DNA of 21,109 nt from CAZNAQ01 sp964585585 (GCA_964585585.1 CAZPEL010000018.1:1-21109); one strand, 5' to 3'; numbered from the stretch's first letter, positions 1 to 7,530 are shown. Notes: generated by a model from the letters alone, not told the origin. Made by a program: numbers and translations.

Positions 1-5
1 TTAAA

Positions 6-50
6 ACTTTTTTGAGACCCCGCCGTTCGCGAACAGCGGGGCAAAAAAGT
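6..50. repeat. Long hairpin with TTCGCGAA palindromic core
   Basis: Two nested inverted repeats: ACTTTTTTG (6-14) pairs with CAAAAAAGT (42-50), and CCCCGC (18-23) with GCGGGG (36-41), with TTCGCGAA at 26-33 at the tip and one C-A mismatch. The A/T outer arms make it look like a bidirectional terminator. The same core recurs three times near 20420-20672, so it belongs to a dispersed repeat family. No coding end is recognisable upstream of it. Confidence 0.75.
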
Positions 51-56
51 CAAGGT

Positions 57-111
57 ATTATTTCTTTAAAGCGAGAGAGTGGGGCTACGGCCATAATTTT
101 AAAGAAATAAT
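57..111 (+). promoter_or_regulatory. Leader hairpin upstream of rpsH
   Basis: A perfect 14-bp inverted repeat (ATTATTTCTTTAAA at 57-70, its complement at 98-111) encloses a 27-nt loop. Inside the loop GGC-TACG-GCC (83-92) forms a short helix capped by a cUACGg tetraloop, a known extra-stable fold. It sits 37 bases before the rpsH start. S8 is a known autoregulator of spc operons in other bacteria, so an operator role is possible; I cannot match it to a known S8 site. Confidence 0.5.
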
Positions 112-148
112 TAAGAAATAATTAAGAATTTATTAATAATTATAAATT

Positions 149-592
149 ATGACAGATCCAATTGCAGACATGCTTACAAGAATCAGAAATGCGGCCGCCG
201 TGGGAAAGAAGGACGTGGTTTTGCCTATGAGTAAAATGAAGCACGAAGTGGCCAAGATTCTGGAGAGAGAAAATTGGATTCAAAAAGTGGAGATATTAGA
301 TCCTTCTGATAGTTCTTTGTTGGAAAGGACAGGCAAAAAAGATGCCGGCAAAGTGGGGAACTACAAAAGACTGAAGGTCGTTTTGAAATACAAAAAAAGC
401 GGTAAGCCGGTGATCTCCCATTTGCAGAAGGTTAGTAGGCCGGGACTGAAGATATATGTCAAGAAAACGGAAATACCGAGAGTTTTGAATGGTCTGGGAG
501 TAGCCATAATCTCCACCCCTCGAGGTCTGATGACCAATCAAGAGGCCAAGAAGGAAGGCATCGGAGGAGAGGTTATCTGCGAGGTTTATTAA
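149..592 (+). CDS. rpsH: 30S ribosomal protein S8
   Basis: Primary 16S rRNA-binding protein of the small-subunit platform. The N-terminus MTDPIADMLTRIRNA and the C-terminal block STPRGLMTNQEA...GGEVICEVY (about residues 122-147) are S8 signatures. At 147 residues it is longer than the usual 130 or so; the extra length is a charged insertion at about residues 50-70 (DPSDSSLLERTGKKDAGK). It is the first gene seen of an spc operon; the gene expected before it (rpsN or rplE) lies outside the window. The ATG is preceded only by an A/T-rich tract with no Shine-Dalgarno motif. S8 represses its own operon in E. coli; whether it does here is unknown. Confidence 0.97.
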   Translation: MTDPIADMLTRIRNAAAVGKKDVVLPMSKMKHEVAKILERENWIQKVEILDPSDSSLLERTGKKDAGKVGNYKRLKVVLKYKKSGKPVISHLQKVSRPGLKIYVKKTEIPRVLNGLGVAIISTPRGLMTNQEAKKEGIGGEVICEVY

Positions 593-622
593 TCCAAGTT
601 TTAAATATTTAAATTAGTAATT

Positions 623-1168
623 ATGTCCAGAATAGGAAAAATGCCAATTGAATTGTCTTCGGGAACCCAAGCTCAGACCGAGAATGGTTTTTTAGTGGTA
701 AAAGGTCCCAAGGGTGAGTTGAAGAGGGGATTGCATGAATTGGTTCAAGTAAAAGTGGAAGACAATCAAATAACAGTGGAAGTTAAAGATCCTTCCGACA
801 AAAAGCAAAGATCCTTTTGGGGCTTATACAGAAGCTTGATCAGCAATATGGTCCAGGGAGTGGAAGAAGGTTTTGAAAGGAAACTCGAGATCAATGGAGT
901 AGGATATAACGCCGCTTTAAGCGGAAATAAATTAACCCTTAAGGTTGGTTTTTCCCATCCGGTGGAATATAATCTTCCGGAAGGAATAAGCGCCTCTGTG
1001 GAAGGTAATCTTATAACCATCAGCGGAATTGATAAGCAATTGGTGGGAGAAGTGGCCGCCGAGATCAGAAAGATCAAGAAGCCGGAGCCCTACAAAGGAA
1101 AAGGCATCAAGTACGAGGATGAGGTTATCAGGAGAAAAGAAGGAAAGGCCAGCTCCAAAGGGGAATAA
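623..1168 (+). CDS. rplF: 50S ribosomal protein L6
   Basis: Large-subunit protein near the factor-binding site and the sarcin-ricin loop. The start MSRIGKMPIEL, the central duplication (two L6 folds, about residues 1-80 and 85-165) and the C-terminal signature PEPYKGKGIKYEDE...RRKEGK identify it. At 181 residues it has the normal family length. It follows rpsH by 30 bases and precedes rplR, the conserved spc order. No Shine-Dalgarno motif: the start is preceded by AAATTAGTAATT. Confidence 0.97.
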   Translation: MSRIGKMPIELSSGTQAQTENGFLVVKGPKGELKRGLHELVQVKVEDNQITVEVKDPSDKKQRSFWGLYRSLISNMVQGVEEGFERKLEINGVGYNAALSGNKLTLKVGFSHPVEYNLPEGISASVEGNLITISGIDKQLVGEVAAEIRKIKKPEPYKGKGIKYEDEVIRRKEGKASSKGE

Positions 1169-1203
1169 TAAAATAATTTGATCAGGAAATAAAATCAAAA
1201 TAT

Positions 1204-1560
1204 ATGGTTGATATCCAAAAAGAAAAACAACTAAAAAGGAAAAGAAGGCAAAAAAGGGTCAGGGCCAAGATATCCGGAACCGCTGAATTGCCCAGATTGA
1301 ATGTTTATAGGTCCAACATCGGAGTTTTTGTCCAGCTTATTGACGATGTTAACGGCCGAACTTTGGTCAGCGCCAGTAATAAAGAGGTCAAGGCCAAGGG
1401 TACCAAGACCGAGCAAAGCTTTGAAGTGGGTAAATTGATAGCTCAAAAGGCCCAAAAAGCCAAGATAGAAAAAGTTGTTTTTGACAAGGGAGGTTTTAAA
1501 TATCACGGTCGGATCAAGGCCGTAGCCGAAGGAGCCAGAGAAGCGGGTTTACAGTTTTAA
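1204..1560 (+). CDS. rplR: 50S ribosomal protein L18
   Basis: Binds 5S rRNA and helps fix the central protuberance of the large subunit. The very basic N-terminus (KEKQLKRKRRQKRVRAKISG), the PRLNVYRSN block and the C-terminal FDKGGFKYHGRIKAVAEGAREAGLQF are family signatures. Length of 118 residues is typical. It sits in conserved order between rplF and rpsE. The start is preceded by A/T-rich sequence, with no Shine-Dalgarno site at a usable distance. Confidence 0.97.
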   Translation: MVDIQKEKQLKRKRRQKRVRAKISGTAELPRLNVYRSNIGVFVQLIDDVNGRTLVSASNKEVKAKGTKTEQSFEVGKLIAQKAQKAKIEKVVFDKGGFKYHGRIKAVAEGAREAGLQF

Positions 1561-1580
1561 AAATATTAATTTAATTTTAT

Positions 1581-2279
1581 ATGACCACCAATCAAGACAA
1601 AAAAACCACTGCCAATACCCAGCCACCAAAAGAGGCGCCGAAATCCGGCAAACAGAAGCAGGGATCTTCTCAGGAGAAAAAATCTCAAGGGTTCGGCAAG
1701 AAGCCAGCTTCGAAATTCGGTAACAATAATAACAAAAAGGAGGAATTCGAGCAAAAGATCCTGGATATAGCCAGGGTAACCCGTGTTATGGCCGGAGGTA
1801 AAAGAATGAGTTTCCGGGCTTGTGTGGCAGTGGGAGACAGGAACGGCAAGATCGGGGTCGGTTTGGCCAAAGGAGCCGATGTGGCCGCAGCTGTGAGCAA
1901 GGCCGCGGACCGGGCCAAAAAGGACATGGTCAATGTCCCTATTGTTAATTTTACCATTCCTCATGATATCAAATACAAATTCGGGGCCGCCGAGATAATT
2001 TTTAAGCCCAGTAAGCAGGGCAGAGGTATTATTGCCGGCGGGATCGTGCGAACCATTTTGGAATTGGCCGGTATCAAGAATATCACCAGTAAGATCCTGG
2101 GCACCAACAACAAGGTCAACAATGCCAAATGCACTGTTGAGGCCTTAAGAAATTTAAAAAGAGTGGATGCCAGTAAGCTGGAGGAGAAAAGATCCGAAGA
2201 AAAATCCGATTCCTCCGATAAAAAAGAGGAAGCTTCCGGTGAACAAAAAGGATCAGAAAAAACTCAGGAATCTAAATAA
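1581..2279 (+). CDS. rpsE: 30S ribosomal protein S5 with low-complexity extensions
   Basis: Small-subunit protein acting in decoding fidelity and mRNA-entry unwinding. The S5 core runs from about residue 52 (EFEQKILDIARVTRVMAGGK) through the double-stranded RNA-binding signature MSFRACVAVGDRNGKIGVG and the C-terminal domain ending near NLKRV (about residue 196). At 232 residues it is much longer than the usual 160-170: the first 50 residues are a K/Q/P/S-rich disordered extension and the last 35 or so a K/E/S-rich charged tail. In most bacteria rpmD (L30) follows; here rplO starts 15 bases later, so L30 is missing at this position. Confidence 0.96.
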   Translation: MTTNQDKKTTANTQPPKEAPKSGKQKQGSSQEKKSQGFGKKPASKFGNNNNKKEEFEQKILDIARVTRVMAGGKRMSFRACVAVGDRNGKIGVGLAKGADVAAAVSKAADRAKKDMVNVPIVNFTIPHDIKYKFGAAEIIFKPSKQGRGIIAGGIVRTILELAGIKNITSKILGTNNKVNNAKCTVEALRNLKRVDASKLEEKRSEEKSDSSDKKEEASGEQKGSEKTQESK

Positions 2280-2294
2280 TCTAAAAGCAGTTTT

Positions 2295-2732
2295 ATGTCA
2301 TTATCCTTAGATACAATCAAACCCGCCGCTCAGCCCAAAAAAAGCGGTCGAAGAGGTAGAGGAGACGGTTCTAACCGGGGCAATTATAGCGGCCGAGGTA
2401 TCAAGGGGCAAAAGGCCAGATCCGGAGTCAGCGGATTGAAACTTTTGGGCTTGAAGAGCTTGGTCAGCCAAACCCCCAAAAAGAGAGGTTTTAATTCCCA
2501 AAGACCCAAGAATCAGATATTGTCTCCCGGGCAAATAAATGATAATTTTAAAGAAGGAGAGGAAGTAAGCCCGGCCCGATTACAGGAAAAAGGTTTGGTC
2601 AAGGACCAGAACCGACCGGTTAAAATATTGGGCAACGAGGAATTGAAGCTTAAAAAGCTTCACTTTAAAGGAATTAAATTAAGCAAAAGCGTAGCCGAGC
2701 AGGTGAAAAAACAAGGCGGAAAGATTGAATAA
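2295..2732 (+). CDS. rplO: 50S ribosomal protein L15
   Basis: Late-assembly large-subunit protein. The N-terminal disordered arm contains the typical glycine/arginine-rich block GRRGRGDGSNRGNYSGRGIKGQKARSG (about residues 18-45), followed by a compact C-terminal domain ending in VAEQVKKQGGKIE. Length of 145 residues is normal. It directly follows rpsE, with no rpmD between, and precedes secY as usual, but a 104-bp repeat-bearing spacer separates it from secY. Confidence 0.96.
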   Translation: MSLSLDTIKPAAQPKKSGRRGRGDGSNRGNYSGRGIKGQKARSGVSGLKLLGLKSLVSQTPKKRGFNSQRPKNQILSPGQINDNFKEGEEVSPARLQEKGLVKDQNRPVKILGNEELKLKKLHFKGIKLSKSVAEQVKKQGGKIE

Positions 2733-2754
2733 ATTTTGATATTAGATATTTTTT

Positions 2755-2812
2755 GATATTGGATATTAGTCACCGCGGAGTTAATATTTTTTTATTACCA
2801 ATATCCAATATC
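2755..2812. repeat. TATTGGATATT inverted repeat before secY
   Basis: GATATTGGATATT (2755-2767) pairs perfectly with AATATCCAATATC (2800-2812), 13 bp. Further direct copies lie at about 2737-2750 and 2816-2835, the last ending a few bases before the secY ATG. The loop carries a CCGCGG palindrome (2773-2778). The same unit recurs at 7516-7588 before recO. It has no coding content. Confidence 0.8.
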
Positions 2813-2836
2813 TAATTACCAATATCCAATAATATT

Positions 2837-4111
2837 ATGTGGCTGGAAAAATTGAAACAAATTTGGCATACCCCGGACCTGAGAAAGAATATTATTTTCG
2901 TTCTTTTGATGTTGGTTGTTTTCCGCGCGGCCGCCAACATTCCCTTTCCGGGAGTTAACGCCGCCGCCTTAAGGGACCTGTTTGCTTCCAACCAAGTTTT
3001 TGGTATGCTTAATATGTTTTCCGGGGGCGGTATGCAGAATTTTTCCGTGGTTATGATGGGTGTGGCTCCTTATATTACCGCCGCCATTATTTTTGAATTA
3101 TTACCCATGGTGATCCCGCAACTAGAGGAGATGAAAAAGGAAGAGCAGGGTAGACAAAAAATAACCATGTGGACCAGATGGATAACCGTTCCTCTGGCCG
3201 CCTTGCAATCCTTCGGCATGATAACTTTGATCCAAAAGACCTCTCCCGGAGTTTTGCAGAATGTGGGACTCTTCGATATGTTCCATATGATCCTGATCAT
3301 TACCAGCGGTACTATTTTTTTGATGTGGATCGGGGAGCTTATAACGGAAAAAAATATCGGTAACGGAATTTCTTTGTTAATATTTTCCGGTATTATCAGT
3401 CGAGTGCCGGGAGCAGTGCAACAGATATTTGTTACCTATGATCCGACCAAATTATTCACCATAATAATGTTCATCATTATTGCCTTGGTGACCATTGTGG
3501 GCATCGTTTTTATCAACGAAGGACAAAGGAATATACCGATCCAGCACGCTCGACAGATCCGGGCCGGAAGCAGCTTGAGCGGAGGGGGTTCTTACTTGCC
3601 GCTACGAGTCAATATGGCCGGAGTTATCCCGATCATCTTTGCTATTGCCGTTATCACTTTTCCGCCTATGATGGCCCAGTTTTTTGTCCAAGCCCAAACC
3701 CAGTGGCTGTCCGCGGCCGCCCAGTGGGTCAATGATATTTTTCAAAATCAACTGGTTTACGGAGTATTGTACTTCTTATTGGTGTTTGTTTTCACTTATT
3801 TTTATACCGAAGTTACCTTTGATTCCAACAAAATAGCGGAAAATCTCCAGAAGCAAGGGGCTTTTATTCCTGGTATCAGGCCCGGTAAGAATACCAGTAG
3901 TTATTTATCTTATATCACCCATAGAATTACTTTATTCGGCGGTATCTTTTTAGGAGCTATCGCTGTTCTGCCTTTGATAATGAAGTTTTTCACCAATATG
4001 CAGGTGCTTACCATCGGAGGAGCTAGTTTATTGATCGTGGTGGCCGTGACCGTGGAAACAGTCAAGCAGATCCAGTCCCAGCTAACAATGCGGGAATATG
4101 ACGGAATTTAA
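2837..4111 (+). CDS. secY: Protein translocase subunit SecY
   Basis: Pore-forming subunit of the SecYEG channel in the cytoplasmic membrane. The N-terminal amphipathic segment (MWLEKLKQIWHTPDLRKNI) leads into ten hydrophobic segments. Characteristic features are the plug-region glycine-rich stretch (FSGGGMQNFSVVMMGVAPYITAAII), the cytosolic C4 loop (INEGQRNIPIQHARQIRAG) and the C5 loop with KQGAFIPGIRPGK. Length of 424 residues is normal. It closes the operon: a stem-loop terminator follows at 4149. The start ATG is preceded by repeat-derived sequence and no Shine-Dalgarno motif. adk and map, its usual followers, come only after two inserted genes. Confidence 0.97.
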   Translation: MWLEKLKQIWHTPDLRKNIIFVLLMLVVFRAAANIPFPGVNAAALRDLFASNQVFGMLNMFSGGGMQNFSVVMMGVAPYITAAIIFELLPMVIPQLEEMKKEEQGRQKITMWTRWITVPLAALQSFGMITLIQKTSPGVLQNVGLFDMFHMILIITSGTIFLMWIGELITEKNIGNGISLLIFSGIISRVPGAVQQIFVTYDPTKLFTIIMFIIIALVTIVGIVFINEGQRNIPIQHARQIRAGSSLSGGGSYLPLRVNMAGVIPIIFAIAVITFPPMMAQFFVQAQTQWLSAAAQWVNDIFQNQLVYGVLYFLLVFVFTYFYTEVTFDSNKIAENLQKQGAFIPGIRPGKNTSSYLSYITHRITLFGGIFLGAIAVLPLIMKFFTNMQVLTIGGASLLIVVAVTVETVKQIQSQLTMREYDGI

Positions 4112-4148
4112 TTCCGGGTCGAAGATCTGAAATCAAAGCTTGTAGTTA

Positions 4149-4174
4149 AACATCTGATAATATCGGATGTTTTT
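4149..4174 (+). terminator. Intrinsic terminator after secY
   Basis: AACATC (4149-4154) pairs with GATGTT (4166-4171), with a nested GAT-aat-ATC helix, followed by a T-run. It ends the ribosomal-protein/secY transcript. Confidence 0.75.
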
Positions 4175-4185
4175 ATTTGTTTCTT

Positions 4186-4212
4186 TTGAAGAATCAAAAA
4201 TTGTATTATAAT
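4186..4212 (+). promoter_or_regulatory. Promoter giving a leaderless transcript
   Basis: A perfect TATAAT box at 4207-4212 lies 6 bases before the ATG at 4219, so transcription would begin at or next to the start codon. A TTGAAG element (4186-4191) is 15 bp upstream, a slightly short spacer; TTTTGA at 4184 would give 17 bp. It follows the secY terminator directly. Confidence 0.6.
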
Positions 4213-4218
4213 GATTAT

Positions 4219-4641
4219 ATGGGACTTTTTTCCAAGAAAAAATCAAAACAAGAGAAACTGGAAGAGGCCAAAAAGAAGCGGAATATCTATGAATCCCGAA
4301 GGTCGGCCGGTGAGATGAATCCGACCCAAACTCAGAGCCGGGTATCTTTTGCCGGAGGCGAGGTTACCACTACTTCTCGCGGCGGAAGTTTTGCCCAAAA
4401 AAAAGGAGGGAAGAAGGCTAGTGCTCAAAATAGTCGGAACAAAGGAGACAGGGTATCGGCCCTTTCGCGGGGTTCTCGGTCTGTGTCCGCCTCTCCCCAA
4501 AACAAGCGCAGTGAAGTTGGTTTTGGCAGGAGTAAAAGCTCGGAGAAAAAAGGATTTGCTCAAAAAGGCAACAACACTTCGAGCTTGGGCTCCGCTTCCA
4601 AGAGATCTTCTTCCGGTTTACACAAACCCTTGGGTTTTTAA
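4219..4641 (+). CDS. Basic, serine-rich disordered protein of unknown function
   Basis: I do not recognise a family. The 140-residue product starts with a short lysine-rich helix (MGLFSKKKSKQEKLEEAKKKRN) and continues as S/G/K/R/Q-rich low-complexity sequence without hydrophobic segments, ending in HKPLGF. It is strongly basic and probably intrinsically disordered, so binding to RNA, DNA or an acidic partner is a reasonable guess but nothing more. I chose the ATG at 4219 because a TATAAT box ends 6 bases upstream; the in-frame ATG at 4177 lies before that box and next to the secY terminator. It is followed 15 bases later by the cation exchanger gene. Confidence 0.7.
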   Translation: MGLFSKKKSKQEKLEEAKKKRNIYESRRSAGEMNPTQTQSRVSFAGGEVTTTSRGGSFAQKKGGKKASAQNSRNKGDRVSALSRGSRSVSASPQNKRSEVGFGRSKSSEKKGFAQKGNNTSSLGSASKRSSSGLHKPLGF

Positions 4642-4656
4642 AAACGATAAAATATT

Positions 4657-5643
4657 ATGTGGTTATCTCTTTTTTTATTCGTGGTTGGTTTTGTATTTTT
4701 AATAAAAGGAGCCGACATTTTAGTGGACGGCTCTTCTTCAATTGCCAAAAAATACAAGATCTCCAATCTGGTCATAGGCCTGACCATAATAGCTTTCGGA
4801 ACTTCGGCTCCGGAACTTTTGATCAGTGCTATAGCCGCTTTTGAGGAAAGCGCCGACATTGCCATCGGTAATGTTATCGGTTCCAGTATCTCCAATACTT
4901 TATTGATCTTGGGGACAGTGGCCTTAATAGCCCCTATTACCTTAAAAAAAGATACCGTTAACAAGGAGATCCCTTTTTCCCTGTTGGCGGTATTGGCGGT
5001 ATTGTTCTTGGCTAATGATTTTTTGTTGGATAATAGCGCGGCCAATCTTCTTACTCGAGGGGACGGCTTGACTTTGTTACTGTTTTTTGTAATTTTCATA
5101 TATTACACTTTCGGCCTTACTCAGAAACATAAAAAAAGCGGAGTTTTGGACACTTTGGGCAAAGATGAATTGGAGAAAGTGCCTGTTCAGAGCAATTGGT
5201 TTTCCGTTCTTATGATCATCGGCGGCTTGGCCGGATTGCTCCTCGGTGGAGAATGGGTAGTGGCCGGAGCCGGTGATATTGCCAATTATTTGGGTCTGAG
5301 CGAGTCCTTTATCAGTTTGACCTTGGTGGCCCTGGGTACCTCCCTGCCGGAGCTTACCACCGGAGTAATGGCGGCTCGGAAAGGCAGGGCCAATATGGCG
5401 GTCGGCGGGGTTATAGGTTCCAATATTTTTAATTTTCTTTGGGTTCTGGGTGCCAGTGCGGTTATAGCCCCCATAAGTTACCACTATGTTTTAAATATTG
5501 ACATGATGATCCTGGTGGTTGTCACCATTTTAACTCTGTTTTTCATTTATTCGGGCAAACAGAATATCTTGAGCCGAAAAGAGGGCGCAATATTGGTAAG
5601 TTTGTATGCTCTTTACATAGTATTTTTGGTATATAGAGGTTAG
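4657..5643 (+). CDS. CaCA-family Na+/Ca2+ (cation/proton) exchanger
   Basis: Integral membrane antiporter of the calcium/cation antiporter superfamily (YrbG-like). The 328 residues contain two homologous halves, each with an alpha repeat: GLTIIAFGTSAPELLISA (about residues 41-58) followed by GNVIGSSISNTLLILG, and SLTLVALGTSLPELTTGV (about 220-237) followed by GGVIGSNIFNFLWVLG. The acidic residues of the two GTSxPE motifs bind cation in the family. About ten hydrophobic segments are visible. It lies between the disordered-protein gene and adk, an unusual place inside the secY-adk-map neighbourhood. Ion specificity cannot be read from sequence. Confidence 0.92.
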   Translation: MWLSLFLFVVGFVFLIKGADILVDGSSSIAKKYKISNLVIGLTIIAFGTSAPELLISAIAAFEESADIAIGNVIGSSISNTLLILGTVALIAPITLKKDTVNKEIPFSLLAVLAVLFLANDFLLDNSAANLLTRGDGLTLLLFFVIFIYYTFGLTQKHKKSGVLDTLGKDELEKVPVQSNWFSVLMIIGGLAGLLLGGEWVVAGAGDIANYLGLSESFISLTLVALGTSLPELTTGVMAARKGRANMAVGGVIGSNIFNFLWVLGASAVIAPISYHYVLNIDMMILVVVTILTLFFIYSGKQNILSRKEGAILVSLYALYIVFLVYRG

Positions 5644-5666
5644 AAATAAAAATAGTAAAAAAAATT

Positions 5667-6320
5667 ATGAGAAAAAAAGCTGTTATTTTCTTAGGCCCGC
5701 CCGGATCCGGCAAGGGAACCCAGGCACACTTATTAAGCGAAGAGACCGGAATGCCGCATATTTCCATGGGGGAGATTCTAAGACAAGAAAAGGAAAACAA
5801 CACCGAATTGGGAAGGGCCATAAAAGATAAGTTAGACCAAGGGGAATTAATATCTGATGACTTGGCCAGAGAAGTGATCTATAAAAAGATATCTCGAATG
5901 GACATACAAAACGGTTTTATCTTGGATGGATTTCCCAGGAGAAAGAGCCAGTTAAGTGATCTGGACAATATATTGCAAGATGCTTTTAGTTTTTTGCCCA
6001 AGACCGAAGCTGTTTATATCCGAGTTGGTGATGAAGAGGTCAAAAGAAGATTGAGTGGCCGCAGAATATGTGATAATTGCGGGGCTAATTACCATACAGA
6101 ATTTAATCCCCCCAAAAAAGAAGGGGTGTGCGATGAATGTGGTAGCAAGATCCATCAAAGGGAAGATGATACCAGGGAAACTATTGCCAAAAGACTCCAC
6201 AAGTTCCATGAATACAACAACTCTTTGGTAAGGGAATTGGAACAAAGGGGTCAACTTATTATCATAGATGGGGAAAAGGATATACAGGAGATCCATCAAG
6301 AGATAATAGATAAAATTTAG
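5667..6320 (+). CDS. adk: Adenylate kinase, long form with zinc-binding LID
   Basis: Catalyses ATP + AMP = 2 ADP in the cytoplasm. The P-loop GPPGSGKGT is at residues 10-18, the AMP-binding LDGFPR at about 86-91, and the LID domain carries four cysteines (C135, C138, C155, C158) in CDNCG...CDECG, the zinc-binding arrangement found in many Gram-positive and CPR enzymes. Arginines of the DDTRETIAKRL block close the active site. Length of 217 residues fits the long type. map begins 3 bases after the stop, so the two are almost certainly co-transcribed. The start is preceded by an A-rich tract. Confidence 0.96.
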   Translation: MRKKAVIFLGPPGSGKGTQAHLLSEETGMPHISMGEILRQEKENNTELGRAIKDKLDQGELISDDLAREVIYKKISRMDIQNGFILDGFPRRKSQLSDLDNILQDAFSFLPKTEAVYIRVGDEEVKRRLSGRRICDNCGANYHTEFNPPKKEGVCDECGSKIHQREDDTRETIAKRLHKFHEYNNSLVRELEQRGQLIIIDGEKDIQEIHQEIIDKI

Positions 6321-6323
6321 ATA

Positions 6324-7115
6324 ATGATATCAATAAAATCAAACAAAGAGATCGAAAAAATGAGGAGAGCGGGGAAATTGGCGGCTCAAGTTTTGGATTT
6401 TATAGAACCTCATGTAGAATCCGGTATTTCCACCGGTCAACTGGACAAACTGTGTCACGATTTTATTGTTCAAAACAATGCTGTTCCGGCCCCCTTGAAT
6501 TATCATGGCTTCCCTAAAAGCATTTGCACCTCGGTTAATGATGTGGTCTGCCACGGCATTCCCTCCTTTGAGCATATTTTGCAGTCCGGGGATATAATCA
6601 ACATAGATGTGACCGTTATTTTGGACGGTTACCACGGAGATACTTCCCGAACTTTTTTGGTCGGGGAGGTGTCTTCTCAGGCCCGGGAATTGGTGGAAAG
6701 GACGGAGCAGGCCATGTATGAAGGCATAAAAGCGGTTAAACCCAAGATCTTTCTTTATGAAGTGGGCCGGGCTATAGAGAGTTATATCAACCAATTCGGT
6801 TACGGCATAGTCCGGGATTATGGAGGGCACGGCATAGGTCGGAATTTTCACGAGCCACCGGATGTTTTCCATTCCTATACTCCGGAGAATAAGATCAAGT
6901 TAACTCCGGGGATGACCTTTACAGTGGAACCCATGATCAATCAAGGCGGTTCTCCGGATGTGGTTACTAGTCGGGAGGACGGATGGACTGTTTGTACGGC
7001 GGACGGAAGCTTGAGCGCCCAATTCGAGCATACTATAGCGGTGACCAAGAAGGGGTATGAGATATTAACTCTGGGAAATTCAAAATTCAAAAATCACCTG
7101 CCTGCCGGCAGGTAG
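6324..7115 (+). CDS. map: Methionine aminopeptidase, type I
   Basis: Removes the initiator methionine from nascent proteins. All five metal ligands of the pita-bread fold are present: D95 (INIDVTV), D106 (HGDTSRT), H169 (GGHGIGRNFHEPP), E202 (FTVEPMI) and E235 (QFEHTIAV), plus the substrate-contacting H77 (VCHGIP). The enzyme core ends at about residue 250 (GYEILTL). The last 12 residues (NSKFKNHLPAGR) and the TAG stop are encoded by an A/T-rich repeat and the CCTGCCTGCCGGCAGGTAGG palindrome at 7097-7116, so the natural end seems replaced by repeat sequence. The start is only 3 bases after adk. Confidence 0.96.
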   Translation: MISIKSNKEIEKMRRAGKLAAQVLDFIEPHVESGISTGQLDKLCHDFIVQNNAVPAPLNYHGFPKSICTSVNDVVCHGIPSFEHILQSGDIINIDVTVILDGYHGDTSRTFLVGEVSSQARELVERTEQAMYEGIKAVKPKIFLYEVGRAIESYINQFGYGIVRDYGGHGIGRNFHEPPDVFHSYTPENKIKLTPGMTFTVEPMINQGGSPDVVTSREDGWTVCTADGSLSAQFEHTIAVTKKGYEILTLGNSKFKNHLPAGR

Positions 7116-7116
7116 G
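7097..7116. repeat. GCCGGC-cored palindrome overlapping the map 3' end
   Basis: A 20-bp palindrome, CCTGCCTGCCGGCAGGTAGG, with one G-T pair; as RNA it pairs along its full 10-bp arms. It encodes the last map residues and the TAG stop. A perfect 22-bp relative lies at 16858-16879, showing a dispersed family. Confidence 0.85.
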
Positions 7117-7125
7117 AAACTCAAA

Positions 7126-7530
7126 ATGATGTTAAATGAGAATAAAAGATATTTAGGGATAGATTGGGGGGGAAAGAGGGTCGGTTTAGCTTTGGCCGAG
7201 GGGGAAGTAAAAATAGCCAGTCCCTGGAAAACAGTAAGTGGTATGGAGGAGGTTTTAGAGGCGGTTGAAAATGAGGAAGTGGACGTGGTGGTGGTCGGAG
7301 TTCCTTTTAAGGTACACGGACGGGACAAAGAAGTTGACCCCGAGTTTCAAGAATTTTTACGGAAATTGCGGGAGAATATAAAAGCGGAGGTGGTGACCGT
7401 GGATGAAAGATTGTCCAGTAAATCGGCCGACGCTTTGGACCAAGGCGGTCACGGCAAGACGGAAAGGGACGCCGTAGCGGCCATGGTGATCTTGCAGCAA
7501 TATCTTGATAATATAGATATTGGATATTAG
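7126..7530 (+). CDS. ruvX: RuvX/YqgF family Holliday-junction resolvase-like nuclease
   Basis: RNase H-fold protein linked to 16S rRNA 5'-end maturation and Holliday-junction resolution in other bacteria. The YLGIDWGGKRVGLAL motif (about residues 9-23; D13 catalytic), VVVVGVPF (about 55-62), the VDERLSS block and the terminal DAVAAMVILQQYL helix identify it. Two adjacent ATGs (7126, 7129) could serve as start. Length of 134 residues is typical. The final residues (DNIDIGY) and the TAG stop come from TATTGGATATT repeat sequence, the second gene here whose 3' end is made by an intergenic repeat. It starts 10 bases after map. Confidence 0.93.
   Translation: MMLNENKRYLGIDWGGKRVGLALAEGEVKIASPWKTVSGMEEVLEAVENEEVDVVVVGVPFKVHGRDKEVDPEFQEFLRKLRENIKAEVVTVDERLSSKSADALDQGGHGKTERDAVAAMVILQQYLDNIDIGY

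Noticed and set aside
1..112. End of an upstream ribosomal gene (rpsN or rplE)
   Set aside because: No frame in the first 112 bases ends in the C-terminal sequence of either protein; the stretch is two hairpins.
4349..4702. Second frame within the disordered-protein gene
   Set aside because: Low-complexity DNA leaves several frames open; the 4219 frame has the TATAAT box and a clean stop before the exchanger gene.
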